DNA of 64,000 nt from Choricystis sp. odSpoLacu1 (Eukaryota; Chlorophyta; Trebouxiophyceae), in the NCBI GenBank assembly GCA_958009055.1, contig OY253658.1:558684-622683 (forward strand), written 5' to 3'. Below, one piece after another: positions 34,377 to 45,160 of this stretch; the stretch's first letter is position 1; every line of letters starts with the position of its first letter. Under the pieces are notes generated by a model. That model was not told where the DNA came from and ran no database searches. It saw only the letters and a program-made list of their open reading frames with translations. A program made the translations under genes and the position numbers.

Positions 34377-35687
34377 ATGGTGTTTGCGCCCGCCCGTGCC
34401 CCCGCGCCCGCGCGCGCGCTGCATGCGACGCGCCTCAGGCCGCCGCGCCCGCTCCCCCCTCCCCGCGCCGCCGCCGGCGACGCCTCCCCCCTCGACAGTG
34501 GGGACGGAGATGATGTGTCCCCTCCCAAGCGCGCGAGCCGCAGTCGCAAGGCCGGCGGCTCGGGTGACGCGCCGCCGCCGCCCCGTCTCGAGCCGCGCGC
34601 CGCGTCCCGCCTGAGGTCGCAGCTGCGGCGCCTCGTGCCCGACCCGGACGAGGACCCGTTGTTTGATCCAGGTGAGGGAGAGAGGGAAGGGTTTTTAGGG
34701 TTTTTTATCGGGGGACTCAGTCAGGCCGGCGCTTGCGGGGCTGTGTGGGGAGGGCCTTCCTCCCCACACGCACTCCCACCGCCGCGGGCCGTTACAGCCC
34801 CCGCACATCGAACCCAGGGGAATCAGCCATGCAAGAGAGGGCGGGTGGAGGCTGGAGGGAGCGTTTCTGCTCTCTCTGCTTTCACTCGCCTTTTTTTGTT
34901 TTTTTTTCGGGCGGGAGTCTTTTTTTTCACCCCCCGCCCCCACCGCCTTCGCCAACAACAACAACACACACACACACATCATCACACAGCCGACCTGGCG
35001 TCGCCGCCTCCCCCGCCGCCACTCGACGACCCGTACGCCCCCCCCGCCCTACGCGTGCCCGGCCCCCCCCGCCGCGGCCGCTCCCGCGTCCCCACCGGCG
35101 CGGGTCCCACCGCCTCCCCCGACCCGTGGTCCGGCACGCCCGCCATGACGGGGGCGAGGTCACTGCGCCCGTCCCCGGGAGGGAGGGGGAGTGCACTGCC
35201 CCTGGATTATGACACGTTTGCGTCCCTCAAGGGCGCCGCCCGCCGGGAAGCCCTGCACGAGCTGCTGGGCTGCTACCACCGTGTGCATACGGTGGACGAC
35301 GCCATGGCGGCCGCGAGGCGGCTGATGACGGAGCAGCGGGGGAGAGAGGTGGGCGTGTTTCAGCAAACACATGCTTTCGCGGCATTCCTCAAGCTCGCCC
35401 GCCGCCAGACCCGCCGCCGCCCCGACGGCCGCATCCGGTGGCCGGACTGGGTGCTGGCCACGTTTGCGCTGGAGAGGGTGTGGCCGAGGCTACAGGCGAT
35501 GGCGGACGAAGACACAGCGGCCACTGCACTCACCGAAGAGTGGTCTCCCTCCGCTGAATACCAGCAACGTGTGGCTGCCTCCGACCCCACCCTGCTGGAT
35601 GGTGTGCACGATGACGAGCGGGAGGGGGAGAGCGGGCAGGATCCGCTGGACGCATTGATGGTGGGCGTGTTGCCGGGGGTGGACTGA
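34377..35687 (+). CDS. Hypothetical protein with C-terminal DPLD motif, 330 residues
   Basis: Exons 34377-34671 and 34990-35687, joined as G + CC. The first 35 residues are Ala/Arg/Pro-rich without acids and could be an organelle leader. A disordered basic/Pro region follows (PPKRASRSRKAGGSG). The folded part looks helical: YDTFASLKGAARREALHELL, GCYHRVHTVDDAMAAARRLM, TEQRGREVGVFQQTHAFAAF, RIRWPDWVLATFALERVWPR. It ends with GQDPLDALMVGVLPGVD. The DPLD-A-x-M pattern is known from the splicing helicase Prp5/DDX46. I do not recognise the main domain. Confidence 0.6.
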   Translation: MVFAPARAPAPARALHATRLRPPRPLPPPRAAAGDASPLDSGDGDDVSPPKRASRSRKAGGSGDAPPPPRLEPRAASRLRSQLRRLVPDPDEDPLFDPGEGEREGFLGFFIGGLSQAGACGAVWGGPSSPHALPPPRAVTAPAHRTQGNQPCKRGRVEAGGSVSALSAFTRLFLFFFRAGVFFFTPRPHRLRQQQQHTHTHHHTADLASPPPPPPLDDPYAPPALRVPGPPRRGRSRVPTGAGPTASPDPWSGTPAMTGARSLRPSPGGRGSALPLDYDTFASLKGAARREALHELLGCYHRVHTVDDAMAAARRLMTEQRGREVGVFQQTHAFAAFLKLARRQTRRRPDGRIRWPDWVLATFALERVWPRLQAMADEDTAATALTEEWSPSAEYQQRVAASDPTLLDGVHDDEREGESGQDPLDALMVGVLPGVD

Positions 35688-35920
35688 GGGGTTGTTTTTT
35701 CGTGCTTTTTTGTGCTTTTTCGTGGCCACGGAGTACTGAAATTGAGATGTGAGCATTGTGCTGTGTGTTGGTGAGAAAGAAAGACGGCGGGGTATAACTT
35801 TTTTTTAAAGAAAAACAGTCGGCAGTGGGTCGGGAAGGGCGAGTCTAGAAGACCTTCCACCCACCGAAAGAAAGTAAAAATCTCACTGAAACTCCACACA
35901 CATTACATGACCATTCTCTC

Positions 35921-36507
35921 TCACGCCGTGGGCGGTGGATACGCCGACACCTTCGCCCGCAGCGCGCCCCGGTCGGCGACCAGCGACCGCCCGCCCACGT
36001 CCACCGCGGCCGCCGCCACGCCCAGCGCCAGGGATGCCCCCACTGTGGCTCCCGCGGACGGCAGGCGCACGCCCAGGGCGGCCCCCGCCACGGCGCCGCC
36101 CAGGAACCCGTTCCACGCGTCGTGTTTTCCGCGATACGACTCGAGGGCACAGTCGACGGACGCAAAGACGGCGCCCACCAGGGCAAAGGTGGCGCCCGTG
36201 GCGCCCGCGATGCGGCCTGAGGGAGAGGGAAAGGGGGGGAGAGGGAGTGAGAGGAGGGGGGCACACAGGTCGCGCGCGGAATCCCCCGTCCGCGCCGCCG
36301 TTTTCGTTCGCGCGCAGAAACCACCACCTCCTTCCTCGCCATCCCTCCCCTACCTGTCCTCGCCAGCGCGGGCAACGACCGCCCGCCCACGATGAGGGGG
36401 GCGGATGGCGACCACGTCGCGCGCGCGGCGCCGAGCGCGCCGCCCGCGACGCCGCCCGCGGCTGCCGCGTTGACGGCGCGGGTGGTGCAGGAGGAGTCAC
36501 CGCCCAT
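35921..36507 (-). CDS. Tim17/22/23-family protein, NDUFA11/B14.7-like
   Basis: Exons 36507-36354 and 36216-35921, joined as G + GC, 149 residues. Four short Gly/Ala-rich transmembrane helices: AVNAAAAGGVAGGALGAARA, GRIAGATGATFALVGAVFAS, WNGFLGGAVAGAALGVRLPS and VGASLALGVAAAAVDVGG. The loop VDCALESYRGKHDAWNGFLG matches the conserved loop of the complex I B14.7/NDUFA11 subunit and of related Tim17-family pores. Mitochondrial inner membrane is the likely site; OEP16-type plastid channels are the alternative. The start ATG follows an acceptor-like CAG, so an upstream exon cannot be excluded. Confidence 0.72.
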
Positions 36508-36888
36508 CTGTGAGGGGAGGAGTGGCGTGTGGAAAGAGGGGGAGGAGAATCGACCAGCAGCCGCGCGAGGCCCGCGGTTGCTGCCTCTTCTGTTTCGAGA
36601 GTGGGACTTCGAGCGCGAGCGAGAGGGGTCGAAGAGCAGAGAGAGCGCAGCTCTGCTGTTCACAACTCTTCCCACTCGTGTGTTGTGGACCCGCGCTCAC
36701 CTCCACACACCCACACCCCGCCCCGCTTTCGAGAGGGCTCCCGTCTCTCTTCCAAGGCGGAGAGGCGTCGCCCTAGTTGCGGCAACCACCACACTCTTGC
36801 GGTCCCCCCTGTTTAAGCGTGTGTGTGTTTTTTTCACCCGCTGTTCCCCCCCCGCCTGGCGACCCCGTTTTTCCCGCCATGGCCAAGG
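36508..36888. promoter_or_regulatory. Shared 5' region of NDUFA11-like and secreted repeat genes
   Basis: 381 bases between divergent starts, the longest head-to-head spacing in the window. It contains purine-rich tracts near 36600-36650 and C/T-rich tracts near 36690-36730 and 36840-36860. No coding ORF is credible. Function as a bidirectional promoter is inferred from position only. Confidence 0.4.
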
Positions 36889-39800
36889 TAAGTGGCGGTT
36901 GGCGACATGTGTGACGAGGGTGGTGGTGCAGGGCAGGGAAGACGGTCAATGCGGATGTCCCGCTGTTTTTCCGCGGTCCTGGGAGAGAGCGCCGGCACGC
37001 GCAAGTCGGCGCTGCCCCAGCTGGCCACGCACCAACCGCTCTCCCCTTCCCCCTCCTCCCCCAGACTACCGCCACCCTGGTGCTGCTGATGCTGCTGGCG
37101 CTGTCGACATACGGTGAGGCCGGAGAGAGAGAGGAGGCAGGAGAGACGACAGAAAAGGAATTCGACCGATGCGCTCTCGTTCGTTCTTGTTTCTGCCCCC
37201 CGCGCGAAGCTGCCCGCCCCCCGCCCACGCCCACCCCTCATTCCCGCCCCCCTCCCCCCCTCTTCCAACAGTCGCGGCCGACGTCAAGCTTGTGGCCAAG
37301 CCGCAGGTGAGTGGGAGAGTGTGGGAGTGGTGGAGAGGACAGTTTGGAGAGGGCGCGCCTCTCCTCGCATCTCTGGCAACCCACCTTTCCAACCCCTCTC
37401 TCTCCCACCACCACAGCCCGCCCGCTGGAACCCGGTGCCCAGCCTGCGCCGCCTCCTGGCCCCGACTGACGCCCCGCCCCAATCCTCCGCCGACTATGCA
37501 CCCTGCACCGACGGCGGCGAGTGCATCGAAATCGAGTGCACGGCCGACAACACGGACCCCGCGTGCCACGAGCGCAAACCGACGCAGGCCGCGGACGACG
37601 ACGACGCCATCCAGTCATCCGCCTCCTACGCCCCCTGCCTGCCCGGCGACAAGTGCATTGAAGTCCCCTGCACCCCGGACGACGCCGACCCCGCGTGCGC
37701 GGTCAAGGCGGGTGGCGCGCGGCGGCGCCTGCTGCGCGCGTCCGACGACGACGACGCTGACGAGGAGGCTGCCGATGACGACGCGGACGAGGAGGCCTCT
37801 GGTGACGACGCCGACCCCCAGGCCGCGGACGACTGCGACCCGGATGACGACGGTGAGTGAGAGAGAGTGGTTTTGTGTGGAGGGAAAAACAAAGCAACAC
37901 AAAACGCGTCGGTCCACGCTCACGACTCCACCCCACCCACACCCACTCAGACTGCAAACCCCGCCGCCGCCGCCGCACCCGCCGCCGCTCCGACGACGAC
38001 GATGAAGACGCCGACCCCGACGCTGACTCGGACGACGGCGGCGGCGGCGACGACTGCGACCCGGACGACGACGACTGCCGCCCCACGAAGAAAAAGGGCA
38101 AGAAATCCAGGCGCCGCTCTGATGATGACGATGAAGACGCGCCCGCCGACGATGAGGACGACGCGCCCGCGGATGACGAGGACGACGAGGACGCGCCCAA
38201 GAAGAAGAAGAAGAAGGCCACGCGCGCGTCGGACGATGACGACGACGCGCCCGCGGACGACGATGAGGATGCCCCCCCCAAGAAGAAGAAGGCGTCGACC
38301 GCGTCCAAGGCCAAGCGCCCGTCCGCCGGCAACCTGCCCCCCGCGGATGATGATGTGTCGCCTGCCGCCGCCGGGTCGCTGCCGCGCGGCTCTGCCGCCA
38401 CTGCCGCCCCCACGCGCAACAAGCCTGGTGTCTACGGCGCCCCCGACGACGCGGGCGCTGGCGCGGCCGCGGTGGCGGGTGGTGCCACGACGACGCGTGC
38501 GTCCCGTGCCGGTGTCGACGGCGCGGCCGCGTCGCCCGGCGGCGCGCCACGCGCGGCCGGCGCGCCGCTGCCGCGCAAGACCGCGGCCGCTGCTGGCGCC
38601 GTGGCCGACGACGCCGACGCCCCCGTCAAGCCCAAGAAGAAGGCGATTGCTGCCGCCGACGCTGACGCCGACGCCGTCCCTCCCAAGGTGGGTCCCTCGC
38701 CGAAAGGCGCCGCCGCTGCCGCAGCTGTGGCTCCTTCCCCTCTGCCCGCCCCCCTTGCCAAACCTGCCGCCGTGGTGGTGGGGGTGGAGGTCACGATTGC
38801 CCCCGCCCCCGCCCCCGCCAAAGCGGCAGCACTCACGGTGGCGGCCCCCGCGCCCGCGCCTCCGGCGGCAGCCCTCCCGGCTGCGCCCCGCGCGCGCGCC
38901 CGCGCCGTCCGCCCCGCTCCCTGGTTCCCTGGTTCTCCCGGTGGGCGCCCCGTCGCGCGCCCCTGTGGCCGCGCCTGCCCCCGCCAAAGCGGCGGCCGCC
39001 GCCCCCGCGCCCGCCAAGAGCGCGCCCGTGGTGGCGGCGGTTGTTGCTGCTGCTCCCGCCCGCGCGCCGGCTGCGGCTGTGGCTGCTGCCGCTGCTCCCG
39101 CCCGTGCGCCGGCCGCGGCTGTGGCTGCTGCCGCTGCTCCCGCCCGTGCGCCGGCCGCGGCTGTGGCTGCTGCTGCCGCGCCCGCCCGCGCGCCGGCAGC
39201 TGCCCCTGCGCGTGCTCCGGCCGCTGCTGTGGATGCTGTGGCTGCGCCCGCGCGTGCGCCGGCCGCGGCGCCCGCCCGCGCGCCGGCTGCCGCCGTGGCT
39301 GCTGTTGCCGCGCCCGCGCGGGCGCCCGCCGCCGCGCCGGCGCGCGCGCCGGCTGCTGCCCCTGCCCCGACCGCTGCCCGCCCTGCAGCCGCCATCGCGT
39401 CCGCCGCGACGGGTGCGCCCGCCCCCGCCCCTGTGAAGGCGGCGGCCGCGGCGCCCGCGCCTGCTGCTCCCAAGGCGGCCGCTGCGGCGCCCGCGCCTGC
39501 CGCGCCCAAGGCAGCTGCGGTTGCGCCGGCGCCTGCCGCTCCCAAGGCGGCGGCGTCTGCCCCCGCGCCGGCTGCTCCCAAGGCGGCGGCGGCTGCTCCT
39601 GCGCCGTCGGCTCCCAAGGCGGCCGCGTCTGCCCCCGCGCCCGCCGCGCCTAAATCGGCGGCGACTGCGCCCGCGCCGGCTGCTCCCAAAGCCGCTGCTG
39701 CCGCCCCCCGCGCCTGCCGCCCCCAAAGCCGCCGCGGCTGCACCCGCGCCGGCGGTGACTCGCGCCGCCCCGGCGCCCGGGCCCAGCGCGCCGCGCGCTG

Positions 39801-40923
39801 TTGTCGCCTCATCTGCGCCGCTCGCGCCAGCGCCCGCGCCGGCCGCGCCCAAGGCGGCCGCTGCTGCCCCCGCGCCCGCCGCGCCCAAGGCGACGGCGGC
39901 GGCGCCCGCGCCGTCGGCTCCCAAGGCGGCGGCGGCGGCGCCCGCGCCTGCCGCTCCCAAGGCGGTGGCGGCGTCTGCGCCCGCGCCGGCCGCGCCCAAG
40001 GCCGCCGCTGCTGCGCCCGCGCCGGCCGCTCCCAAGGCCGCCGCTGCTGCGCCCGCGCCGGCCGCTCCCAAGGCCGCCGCTGCTGCGCCCGCGCCGGCGG
40101 CTCCCAAGGCCGCCGCTGCTGCGTCCGCGCCGGCGGCTCCCAAGGCCGCCGCGGCTGCGCCCGCCCCGGCCGCCCCCAAGGCCGCGGTGGCGGCGTCTGC
40201 CCCGGCGCCCGCTGCTCCCAAAGCAGCGGCGGCGGCCCCTGCGCCGGCGGCTCCCAAGGCCGCCACCGCGGCGCCCGCGCCGGCGGCGGTCGCCAAGGCC
40301 GTCGCGGCGCCCGCGCCCGCGCCGATCAAGGTTGCTGCCTCTGGTTGAACAAAAAACTTGGCTTGAAAGTCTTTTTTGAAGCTCCAGGCGCAACCACATT
40401 CACCCAAACCCCGCGCCACAGTGTGGGCGGGAGGAGAACCAAAAACCAAAAATCAAACCAAAAAAAACCAAACCTTCTTTGCCCGCGGTGCCCTCTCCAC
40501 CCAAAACCTTCACGCCCGCCCGAGCCATGTCCCTCTCTCCGCCCCTCACCCAAAACTCTTGCCGCTCGAGACTCGTCCCTGACCCCTGGGCTTTTTTGCC
40601 CCCCCCCCCCCCCCCCCCTCTCCTTTTTCTTTAACAAACAGACGCCCTCCAAAACGACGCCCGCCGCGGACGAGCCTCCGCCCGCCGCCCCCGTCACCGC
40701 GCTGCCCGTGGCCGCCGCCCGCCTGGCGGCCGCGTCGCGCCCGCCGACCCCCAAAGCCGCCGACCCGGACGCCGCGCCGGTCGCGGCCAGGGGGGCCGCC
40801 GCTGACGCGCCCGCGCCCGCGACGCCGAAAGACGTGCCCGGCGACCGCCCCGGCTTCAGGCCGGCTGTGCAGGCGGGGTCGGCGACCGCCAAGTCGGCCA
40901 CGCAGCCGCCGCTGCCCAAGTGA
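36889..40923 (+). CDS. Secreted polyampholyte and Ala-Pro-Lys repeat protein
   Basis: Exons 36889-36897, 37065-37113, 37272-37306, 37417-37852, 37951-40330 and 40642-40923, about 1,062 residues. The signal peptide is MAKTTATLVLLMLLALSTYV, with cleavage likely near VAAD. Two four-Cys modules follow: YAPCTDGGECIEIECTADNT and YAPCLPGDKCIEVPCTPDDA, each ending DPAC, spacing C-5-C-4-C-8-C. Next come Asp/Glu blocks alternating with Arg/Lys blocks, with CDPDDDDC twice. The C-terminal half is APARAPAAAVAAA repeats, then about 20 copies of a 12-residue APAPAAPKAAAA unit. Pro/Ala spacing resembles hydroxyproline-rich arabinogalactan cores. The frame changes at about 38887-38905 (CG run) and 39704-39709 (C6). 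No known family; a cell-wall or extracellular matrix role is inference. Confidence 0.75.
39076..39200 (+). repeat. 42-base tandem repeat in secreted-protein exon
   Basis: Two full near-identical copies (39076-39117, 39118-39159) and a partial third encode a 14-residue Ala-rich unit containing APARAPAA. More diverged copies extend to about 39360. It is coding, not intergenic. Confidence 0.8.
39440..40330 (+). repeat. 36-base tandem repeat array encoding APAPAAPKAAAA
   Basis: Period 36 bases, 12 residues per unit, each with one Lys and the core PAPAAPK. Copies at about 40000-40180 are nearly identical at DNA level; outer copies have diverged. A short non-repeat break (residues AVTRAAPAPGPSAPRAVV) lies at about 39750-39820. 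Confidence 0.88.
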
Positions 40924-41455
40924 TATGTGTGAGGGGCAGTGGTGTGTGAGGTAGAAAAAAGTGAAAGGTGTTTTTTAAGAAACAATGGTGGGGGAGGGTG
41001 GTGCCTGCTTTGGGGGGGTTGGGATAAATCTTACCATGCGTGCCTGAGAGAGTGAAAGGAGAAGGCGGGGACTTGCGTTTCACATTGTGTGTGTGTTGAG
41101 GGCGGTGAGGGACAAGACGCGTGCGGGCCCTTTTCATTGTCCCGCCCCCCCCCCCCCCCCCTTGCGTGCTCGTGAGGGGGCCCCCACCCCCTGAGAGTTG
41201 AGTCGGCGAATTTCTACACACTCGTTTATATCTTTACCCTTTTTTATTTTTCGCAAAACCCCGGGGCGTTGTGTGTGATGCAACAAAAATATCGATGACG
41301 AAAAAAAACGTCGCGCAAAAGCAAAAGCGAGAGGTCGACACAACGCCCCGTTTTCTCCTTGCGCGGAAACATACCCGCACCTCACTCTCTCTCCCTGGGC
41401 TCAACACTCCACAAACCCGTGTGCCTCTCGCTCTCTTCCCTCGACACCCCTCCCA
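40924..41455. other. Gene-free interval, 532 bases
   Basis: Lies between the secreted-protein stop and the ABC1 kinase start, both on the plus strand. It holds the upstream 3' untranslated region and the kinase promoter. Visible features are a C-run of about 18 at 41144-41161 and an AT-rich patch at 41220-41310. No coding ORF or RNA gene is recognised. Confidence 0.5.
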
Positions 41456-42783
41456 ATGCGCGGCACCGCCGCCCGCGGCCCCCCGCGCCGCGCGCCACCG
41501 CTGCGCGCGTCGGCAGATGCGACCGCCACGCCCGCCCCCACCACCACGCCGTCCACCCCACCCCCGCCACACGCCGCCACACCCTCCTCGTTGAACGGGG
41601 GGCGGGGTGGTGGCGGCAGTGGGCGGGCGCTGGTGGACGCGGACGTCGACTTTCTGGCGAGCGAGGCCGCGTTGAGCGATTGGGTGAGCTGGTGTTGTGT
41701 GTGCGTGTGTGTGGAGAGAGAGAGAAAGTGAGAGAAGAGGGGGAGAGTTTGCATGAAAAAGGACGAGCGCTGGGGGGAGGAATTGGGGTGGCAAGGGAGC
41801 GGACACACACAACCTCTCACACCCACCACCACCACCACCACGACAGGTCGATGCCGTCGGCCTGCGCGACAACGAGATCGACGACCTCGTCGCCTCCCTC
41901 GCCTCCTCTTACGACCCTGCCCGCCTGGACGCGGGTCTGGCGCCCAGGCGTGCTCAACTCGCCGCCCGCGCCACCCGCGTCATCGCAGCAGCGGCCTCCT
42001 TCGCCGGCAGCCTCGCCCGGGACGCGGCCACCGGGTCCCTGGAAGCCAACGCGCCTCAGCGGGCGGCCGAACTTAGAGAGGCCATGGTGGCGGCGGGCCC
42101 CTCGTTTGTGAAGATTGGGCAAATCTTATCATCCCGCCCCGACCTGCTGCCCAAGCCCTACCTGGCCGCCCTCTCCACCCTGCAAGACGCGGCCGCGCCC
42201 TTCTCATCCGCTTTAGCGCGCGCCGTCATCGAGCAAGAGCTGGGGGCGCCCGTGGCTGCAGTGTTTTCGAACCTGTCCCCCGAACCCGTGGCCGCTGCCT
42301 CCCTCGGCCAAGTCTACCGCGGCACCCTCGCCGTCACCGGCCAAGACGTCGCCGTCAAGGTGCAGCGCCCGGGCGTCGCCGCCACCCTGGCCATGGACAT
42401 GGCCCTCCTGCGCCGCCTGGCGGCCGCCGTGGATGCACGTGCCCCGGCGCTCGCCGCGCTTGCAGACTTTGTTGTCGCCCAACCCCTCGCCCCCCTGGTG
42501 GACGAATTCGCGGCCAGGCTCTTCGGCGAGCTTGACTACATCGCAGAGGGCCAGTCTGCTGAGAAATTCGAGGCCCTGTACGCGGGGGAGGGGACGCGGG
42601 TGCGAGTCCCCGGCGTCGTGTGGTCGGCCACGGCGCGCCGCGTTTTGACGACCGAGTGGTGTGAAGGCGTCAAGCTGACCGATGCAGCCGCCATGGATGC
42701 GGCGGGGCTGAATGTGGTGGACATGGTGCGGGTCGGCATCGAGTGCACGCTGCGCCAGTTGCTGGAGGTGAGCAGAGGTGGTG

Positions 42784-42814
<31 letters not shown>

Positions 42815-44065
42815 GGGTGGAGGAGACAGTGGTTTCTGTGTCGATCGATCCCCCCCCCACCCGACCCACCCCCCACACCACAGCACGGCTTCTTCCACGC
42901 CGACCCCCACCCCGGCAACCTGCTGGCCGCCCCCGACGGCCACCTGGTGGTGCTCGACTTTGGGATGATGTCTGAATCGCCGCCGACGGCGCGCACCGCG
43001 ATCATCGCGCACGTGGCGCACCTGGTCGCCCGGGATTATGAGTCCATGTGCACCGACTACTACCGGCTTGGCTTTGTCGACGAAGCTGTGGACACGTCCC
43101 CCATCGCTCCCTACCTGGCCGCCTTTTTCGGGGACGTGCTGGCGACCCCCGTGAACGCGTTGAACTTTCAAAAGATTGTCGAAGGCCTGGGCGGCGTCCT
43201 GTTTAAATTTCCGTTCCGTGCGCCGCCCTACTACGTCCTGATTCTGCGCTCCCTCACCGTGCTGGAAGGCCTGGCCCTGGCCACCGACCCCGAGTTCAAG
43301 CTGCTGGGCGCGGTGTGGCCGTACATGGCTCGGAGGCTGTTGACAGACCGTGGGCCCGCGCTGCGCGATGCTCTTGCCGGCCTCGTCCTCGAAAAAGAGC
43401 CGCCCCCCTCCTCCACGCGGCGCCCCACCCCCCCCCGCTTCAAGTGGGACACGGTGGACGGCCTGCTGGAGGCTGCGAGCCAAGCCGACGGCGGCCTGGA
43501 CGGTGCTGATTTGGCGGCGCTGGCACGCTGGGCACTCGGCGCCGACGGCCACGGCGACGGAGAGGGTGGTGACGAAAACGATCCATCCACCACCGCCCCC
43601 GCCCCCGCCCGCCTGCGCGCCGCCGCCGCCGCCGAAGCCGCGCGCGCCCTGGACGCCGCGGTGGCGGACAACATTCGGACCGTCCTGCGGTCGCGCGGCG
43701 GCGACACGCTGGCCGAGAGGCTCGCCCCCTCCCTCCCCGGCGACGCGGTCGCAGCAGCCCGCGCGCGTGCCCTGGCTGAAGCAGCCGGCCCTCACCTACC
43801 CCCCGCCCTGGCGGCCGCGGTGGGCGTGGGCGGGGAGGGTGTGCCGCCCCCCACCGTGGCCTCCCTGTCCTCCGCCGCGCGCGACGTGCTGGCCGCTGTC
43901 TCCGACGCGCTGGCCACGCCGGCCGGGCGGGACGCGGCGGCCGCCCTGGCCAGCGAGCTGGGGGCTCGGTTTGCGGCGCGGACGGTGAAAGCGGTGCTGG
44001 GGCCGGGGGCGACGACGAGGCGGCGGGTGAGCGCGTTTGAGACGGGGGGGCGGGAGGCGCGGTGA
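41456..44065 (+). CDS. ABC1/UbiB-family atypical kinase (ABC1K), probably plastid
   Basis: Exons 41456-41683, 41847-42767 and 42884-44065, 776 residues. The leader (MRGTAARGPPRRAPPLRASA) is basic and Ser/Thr/Pro-rich, like a transit peptide. Family motifs: KxGQ in GPSFVKIGQILSSRPDLLP; the Ala-rich loop AAASLGQVYRGTL; DVAVKVQRPGV; LFGELDYIAEGQSAEKF; TEWCEGVKL; the catalytic HADPHPGNLL and the metal-binding VVLDFGMMSE. Plant ABC1Ks of plastoglobules and mitochondria regulate prenylquinone metabolism. A C-terminal extension of over 250 residues follows the kinase core and looks helical (ALDAAVADNIRTVLRSRGG). Intact, with no frame problem. Assignment to a subgroup would need a tree. Confidence 0.92.
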
Positions 44066-44208
44066 GTGCGTTGTGTGTTGATGTTTCTTTCTTTTAGCCC
44101 TTGTTCTTTTCAACGTTGTGCTCGTGTTTTTAGAGGATCGATGTTTCATTGCTTTTTTTGTAACCGCAGTTGATTGTTTTCTTTTTCAACCTTCAAAACA
44201 CGTCTCCA

Positions 44209-45051
44209 TCATCCCCCACGCGGCGACCCGCGGCGCGACCGAGGCGTCGACATGCCCGTCCCCACTCCAGACAACGGCGGCACAAACTGCACCGGCAGCG
44301 CGGTGGGAGGGGGTGGGCCCTCGAGCGTCTTGCCAGAAGAGACCACTGCCGTGGCAGGCGGCGGCCCCTCTCGCACCTTGCCGACGGCCACGGCCACCGG
44401 CGCCATGACGGGCGACAGCGTGGCGGCCAGAACCGCGTAGCGCGTCGCAGCGCGCGCAGACCGCGCCCTCACCGCGGCGTACACAGCCACGATCGCGGCC
44501 GCAATCGTCAGCGCAGGAATGGCGGCCGCAATAACAATGATCGTGGTGGCGGGCCGCGCGTTGACGCGCACAGTCAACCGGTCGGACAAAGCGGCGCGCG
44601 TCGCGTTGCGCGTTTTGGCCACCCGCTCGCCCACCGCTTCCCGCGTGGCGGACAGGCGGCCGTCGACGGCGGACCGGGTGGCGGAGAGGGCGGCTTCCAG
44701 GTGGTCGTCCAGGGTGGTGAGGTTGAGGCTGGGGAAGGGAAGAGAAGAAGAAGGTGAGTTTGTGACGCCCCCAGGGGCTGCAAAAAAACACCGCCACACC
44801 CCCAAACGACAACAAAAAACAACACACGCACGCTGCCTTGAGAGCCTCCTCAAATGTGCGGTTGCCGGGCAGGATTCCGGTCGGGTGGCGCGCGGCGGTG
44901 CGACTGGGGGAAAGGGAGGGAAGGGTTTGTTGCGGTTTCCGAGGGTTTTTTTTTTTTCACGCCTCCACGATCTCCGCACCCACACACAAAACTCACTCTG
45001 CACCGCCAACGCGACCACTGCAACGATCAACAGAACGCGTTGTGTGCGCAT
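44209..45051 (-). CDS. Hypothetical single-pass membrane protein
   Basis: Exons about 45051-44997, 44903-44832 and 44728-44209. The start MRTQRVLLIVAVVALAVQ is a clear signal peptide. Exon 2 reads NRTFEEALKA and splices in phase to LNLTTLDDHLEAALSATRSA and VGERVAKTRNATRAALSDRL, a coiled or helical stretch with N-glycosylation-type NRT, NLT and NAT sites. A transmembrane segment follows (TTIIVIAAAIPALTIAAAIV AVYAAV), then an Ala/Val/Pro-rich tail. Exons 1 and 2 do not join in frame; the summed length is two over a multiple of three, so one base is probably missing. I do not recognise the family. Likely extracellular N-terminus, cytosolic tail. Confidence 0.5.
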   Translation of the reverse strand: MRTQRVLLIVAVVALAVQSEFCVWVRRSWRREKKKTLGNRNKPFPPFPPVAPPRATRPESCPATAHLRRLSRQRACVVFCCRLGVWRCFFAAPGGVTNSPSSSLPFPSLNLTTLDDHLEAALSATRSAVDGRLSATREAVGERVAKTRNATRAALSDRLTVRVNARPATTIIVIAAAIPALTIAAAIVAVYAAVRARSARAATRYAVLAATLSPVMAPVAVAVGKVREGPPPATAVVSSGKTLEGPPPPTALPVQFVPPLSGVGTGMSTPRSRRGSPRGG

Positions 45052-45160
45052 GTGGGTTGGTGTGTGGAGGGAGGGAACGCTGGGTCAATTGTCGAGCGTC
45101 GAAGAAAACGAGAGTCGTTTTGTTTTCGACGCCACAGAACAAAAAACAAAACTTCACCTT

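Noticed and set aside
39076..40330. CRISPR-like or minisatellite locus
   Set aside because: The repeats are contiguous, in frame and coding; there are no unique spacers.
40331..40348. Stop codon shortly after the 36-base array as the true end of the secreted protein
   Set aside because: A GT at 40331, a strong polypyrimidine tract and a phase-matched exon at 40642-40923 of similar Ala/Pro/Lys composition favour splicing. Intron retention could still give the shorter form.
37947..40449. Long minus-strand open frames (about 620 and 540 codons) opposite the secreted repeat gene
   Set aside because: They mirror GC-rich Ala/Pro repeat codons, have no splice or domain support, and lack stops only because of composition.
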